A stretch of DNA of 64,000 nucleotides from an uncultured Desulfatiglans sp. GTDB lineage: Bacteria; Desulfobacterota; DSM-4660; Desulfatiglandales; Desulfatiglandaceae. The stretch lies in NCBI GenBank assembly GCA_900498135.1, contig LR026961.1, positions 1,116,519 to 1,180,518 on the forward strand, in the 5' to 3' direction. Both the position numbers and the translations under genes were made by a program. The notes under the pieces were generated by a model. It was not told the origin of the DNA and ran no database searches. It saw only the letters and a list, made by a program, of their open reading frames with translations. Within the stretch, counting starts at the first letter, position 1. Each line of letters opens with the position of its first letter. Of the stretch, positions 62,716 through 64,000 are shown in pieces.

Positions 62716-63186
62716 ATGAAAAAGGCAGGAATGGTTTTGGGAGTTCTCTTGCTGGTCGGAGCCTTGGCCTACCCCGTCTTCGCCTGGGGACCCGGACGAG
62801 GCGGCTTCGGATCCGGCTTCGGCGACGGGTATGGACCCTGCCGTGATGGAGGAGCCGCCGCGGCGAATCTTACCGACGATCAGCGGGTCCAGCTGGATGA
62901 ACTACACCAGAGATTCTACAATGAGACGAACGAAATCCGAAACCAGATGTGGACCAAGCAGCGTGAGCTGAGCACCGTCATGAACGCCGACACACCTGAT
63001 CTCGAAAAAGCCAAGGGCCTCCAGCGCGAGCTGAACGGCCTCAAAGGGCAAATGGCCGAAAAACGCCTCGAATACGACATAGAGGCCCGCAAGATCGCTC
63101 CTGAAGCGGGGAACTTCAGGGCGGGAAAGGGATACGGAAAAGGCTTGAGAGGCGGCAAGGGCGGATATGGACGGTGTTGGAATTGA
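62716..63186 (+). CDS. ZraP/Spy-like periplasmic metal-stress protein
   Basis: A 156-aa secreted protein. The signal peptide ends at VFA (about residue 23). A Gly-rich segment leads to a helical LTDDQRVQLDELHQRFY region and a second helix with LEKAKGLQRELNGLKGQM, the pattern of ZraP/CpxP/Spy chaperones that bind zinc or unfolded proteins. The C-terminal GKGYGKGLRGGKGGYGRC tail is Gly/Lys-rich. In E. coli zraP is sigma-54 dependent, and the promoter here agrees with that. Confidence 0.85.
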   Translation: MKKAGMVLGVLLLVGALAYPVFAWGPGRGGFGSGFGDGYGPCRDGGAAAANLTDDQRVQLDELHQRFYNETNEIRNQMWTKQRELSTVMNADTPDLEKAKGLQRELNGLKGQMAEKRLEYDIEARKIAPEAGNFRAGKGYGKGLRGGKGGYGRCWN

Positions 63187-63210
63187 TCGAGAACTCTTCC
63201 GGTATCGGGG

Positions 63211-63230
63211 CTTCCGGCCTTAGCCGGAAG
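63211..63230 (+). terminator. Hairpin after the ZraP-like gene
   Basis: CTTCCGGC and GCCGGAAG pair perfectly around CTTA, 25 bases after the stop. There is no T-tract. Confidence 0.42.
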
Positions 63231-63368
63231 ACCTGGTACCGAGGAGGGTACGATGGCACCCCATGGGCCTTCGAGGAGGCAAACCAATACTGGGGACCAG
63301 CTGATTCAGAGACTTTTTCCACTACACCGAAACGGCACCCGGCATGGACCGGGGCCGAAAAGCAAACC

Positions 63369-63396
63369 GGAATCGGAGGCGCATGCCTCCGATTCC
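63369..63396 (-). terminator. Perfect 12-base stem after the universal stress gene
   Basis: GGAATCGGAGGC and GCCTCCGATTCC pair around GCAT, four bases after the stop on the minus strand. The following bases on that strand (GGTTTGCTTTTC) are moderately T-rich. It may serve both convergent genes. Confidence 0.55.
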
Positions 63397-63400
63397 GATC

Positions 63401-63871
63401 TCAACCGACAAGCATTATTGGAAGATTCTTGATGCCCTGCAGCACCTTTTGGGAAACACTCCCCAGAAAAAATTCCTTGAAGGCCGAGAGACCCTTGCGG
63501 CCCATCACCACCACATCATAGCCCGCTTCGGCCTCATGGATGATGTCTCGAGCGACACCGTCCTTCTGCGGTTCGACTTTCATGTGAACATGCTCCGGTT
63601 GAAACCCGGACTCCACGAGCATATCCTTGGCTTTCATCACGGCCGTCTGGACCAGTTGACGCTTCTGCTCTTCGACCTCACAAAAGGCATTTTTCTGGGC
63701 AGCGAAGTAAGGCGTCACCCCACCGCCCTCCAGTTCGCATGCGGCCGCCAGATTCGGGAGAACGCTGAAAAGGGTGACATCATGGTCTTTACTGAAGGTT
63801 TCGGAAAGAAATTGAACCGCCCTAATCGAGTTTTCAGAATAATCCATCGCGACCAGCACCTTCTTGCCCAT
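63401..63871 (-). CDS. Universal stress protein (UspA family)
   Basis: A 156-aa single-domain Usp. The N-terminal strand KKVLVAMDYSENS and the C-terminal ATP-binding VVMGRKGLSAFKEFFLGSVS (G-2X-G-9X-G-S) identify the ATP-binding UspA subgroup. The ATG at 63871 has GGAGGAGG upstream; extra codons to 63901 are not conserved. A copy of the MITE-like repeat begins 36 bases before the start. Confidence 0.9.
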   Translation of the reverse strand: MGKKVLVAMDYSENSIRAVQFLSETFSKDHDVTLFSVLPNLAAACELEGGGVTPYFAAQKNAFCEVEEQKRQLVQTAVMKAKDMLVESGFQPEHVHMKVEPQKDGVARDIIHEAEAGYDVVVMGRKGLSAFKEFFLGSVSQKVLQGIKNLPIMLVG

Positions 63872-63907
63872 AGAACACCTCCTCCTGCAGAGCCCTTTCA
63901 CGAATGA

Positions 63908-64000
63908 GTTTCCATCCGGAAATGGTCTTTTTGGCCAATCTCGGCGTCAATCTGCACGTTTGCTTGTGCGGCGACCTGCAGGTCGCCTCCGCACAAACGC
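63908..64000 (+). repeat. MITE-like repeat, runs off the window end
   Basis: Starts GTTTCCATCCGGAAATGG and matches the first 93 bases of the 56.8 kb copy essentially base for base, including the palindrome GGCGACCTGCAGGTCGCC (63970-63987). The right half is outside the window. Confidence 0.75.

Noticed and set aside
1..64000. CRISPR arrays, rRNA, tRNA, CIRCE elements and sigma-32 promoters
   Set aside because: None could be recognised by eye. The dispersed repeats are not regularly spaced, so they are not a CRISPR array. A tRNA scan and covariance search would be needed to exclude small RNAs.

Overview
The window is gene-dense, high-GC bacterial DNA. Its gene content points to a Gram-negative, strictly anaerobic sulfate/sulfite reducer of the Desulfobacterota (former Deltaproteobacteria). 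The evidence is a complete dsrMKJOP electron-transfer operon, a periplasmic [NiFe] hydrogenase beside a tetraheme cytochrome c3, and a Wolinella-type fumarate reductase/succinate dehydrogenase. Assignment to a genus is not possible from the sequence alone. dsrAB, apr and sat are not in the window. No rRNA, tRNA or CRISPR array was seen.

Layout. (1) 1-17.4 kb, plus strand: a long housekeeping and envelope run of folP (5' truncated), coaX, LD-carboxypeptidase, mfd, a SurA-like PPIase, rodZ, tyrS, rpoH, a TPR lipoprotein, a LolB-like lipoprotein, then three glycosyltransferases. (2) 17.3-19.3 kb, minus: two LPS-core-type glycosyltransferases. (3) 19.5-26.6 kb, minus: an unusual four-gene signalling operon made of a solute-binding lipoprotein, a PAS histidine kinase with a cysteine-rich insert, an RND transporter fused to a histidine kinase, and a receiver-STAS protein. 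(4) 26.6-32.2 kb, plus: a long leader, hydrogenase subunits, maturation protease, HypC and cytochrome c3. (5) 32.4-38.6 kb, minus: a ferredoxin, then rsbRD-like-dsrMKJOP read from a near-consensus sigma-70 promoter. (6) 39.3-42.7 kb, plus: frdCAB. (7) 42.8-56.3 kb, minus: a small gene overlapping lon, lon, hsp20, gltA, an Hsp70-Hsp70-DUF2760 cassette, rsmE, prmA, and a DUF35 plus thiolase pair. (8) 57.0-64 kb: an ArsR regulator with a MauE-rhodanese fusion, a periplasmic rhodanese, trmB, two uncharacterised small genes, a ZraP-like periplasmic protein behind a canonical sigma-54 promoter, and a universal stress protein.

How the parts fit. Periplasmic hydrogenase can pass electrons from H2 to cytochrome c3 and on to membrane complexes. 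DsrMKJOP links the menaquinone pool and periplasmic c-type cytochromes to cytoplasmic sulfite reduction. FrdCAB couples fumarate/succinate to menaquinone, and citrate synthase gives an entry to the TCA cycle. The stress genes (lon, hsp20, the Hsp70 cassette, rpoH, usp, zraP-like) form a second theme.

Two things stand out. One is the RND-kinase signalling operon. The other is a family of MITE-like dispersed repeats concentrated between 38.8 and 64 kb. These repeats carry TCCATCCGGAAA-type terminal inverted repeats and usually a central GGCGACCTGCAGGTCGCC palindrome. Two copies are flanked by exact 6-bp direct repeats (TAATTG and TAAGGA), the signature of transposition.
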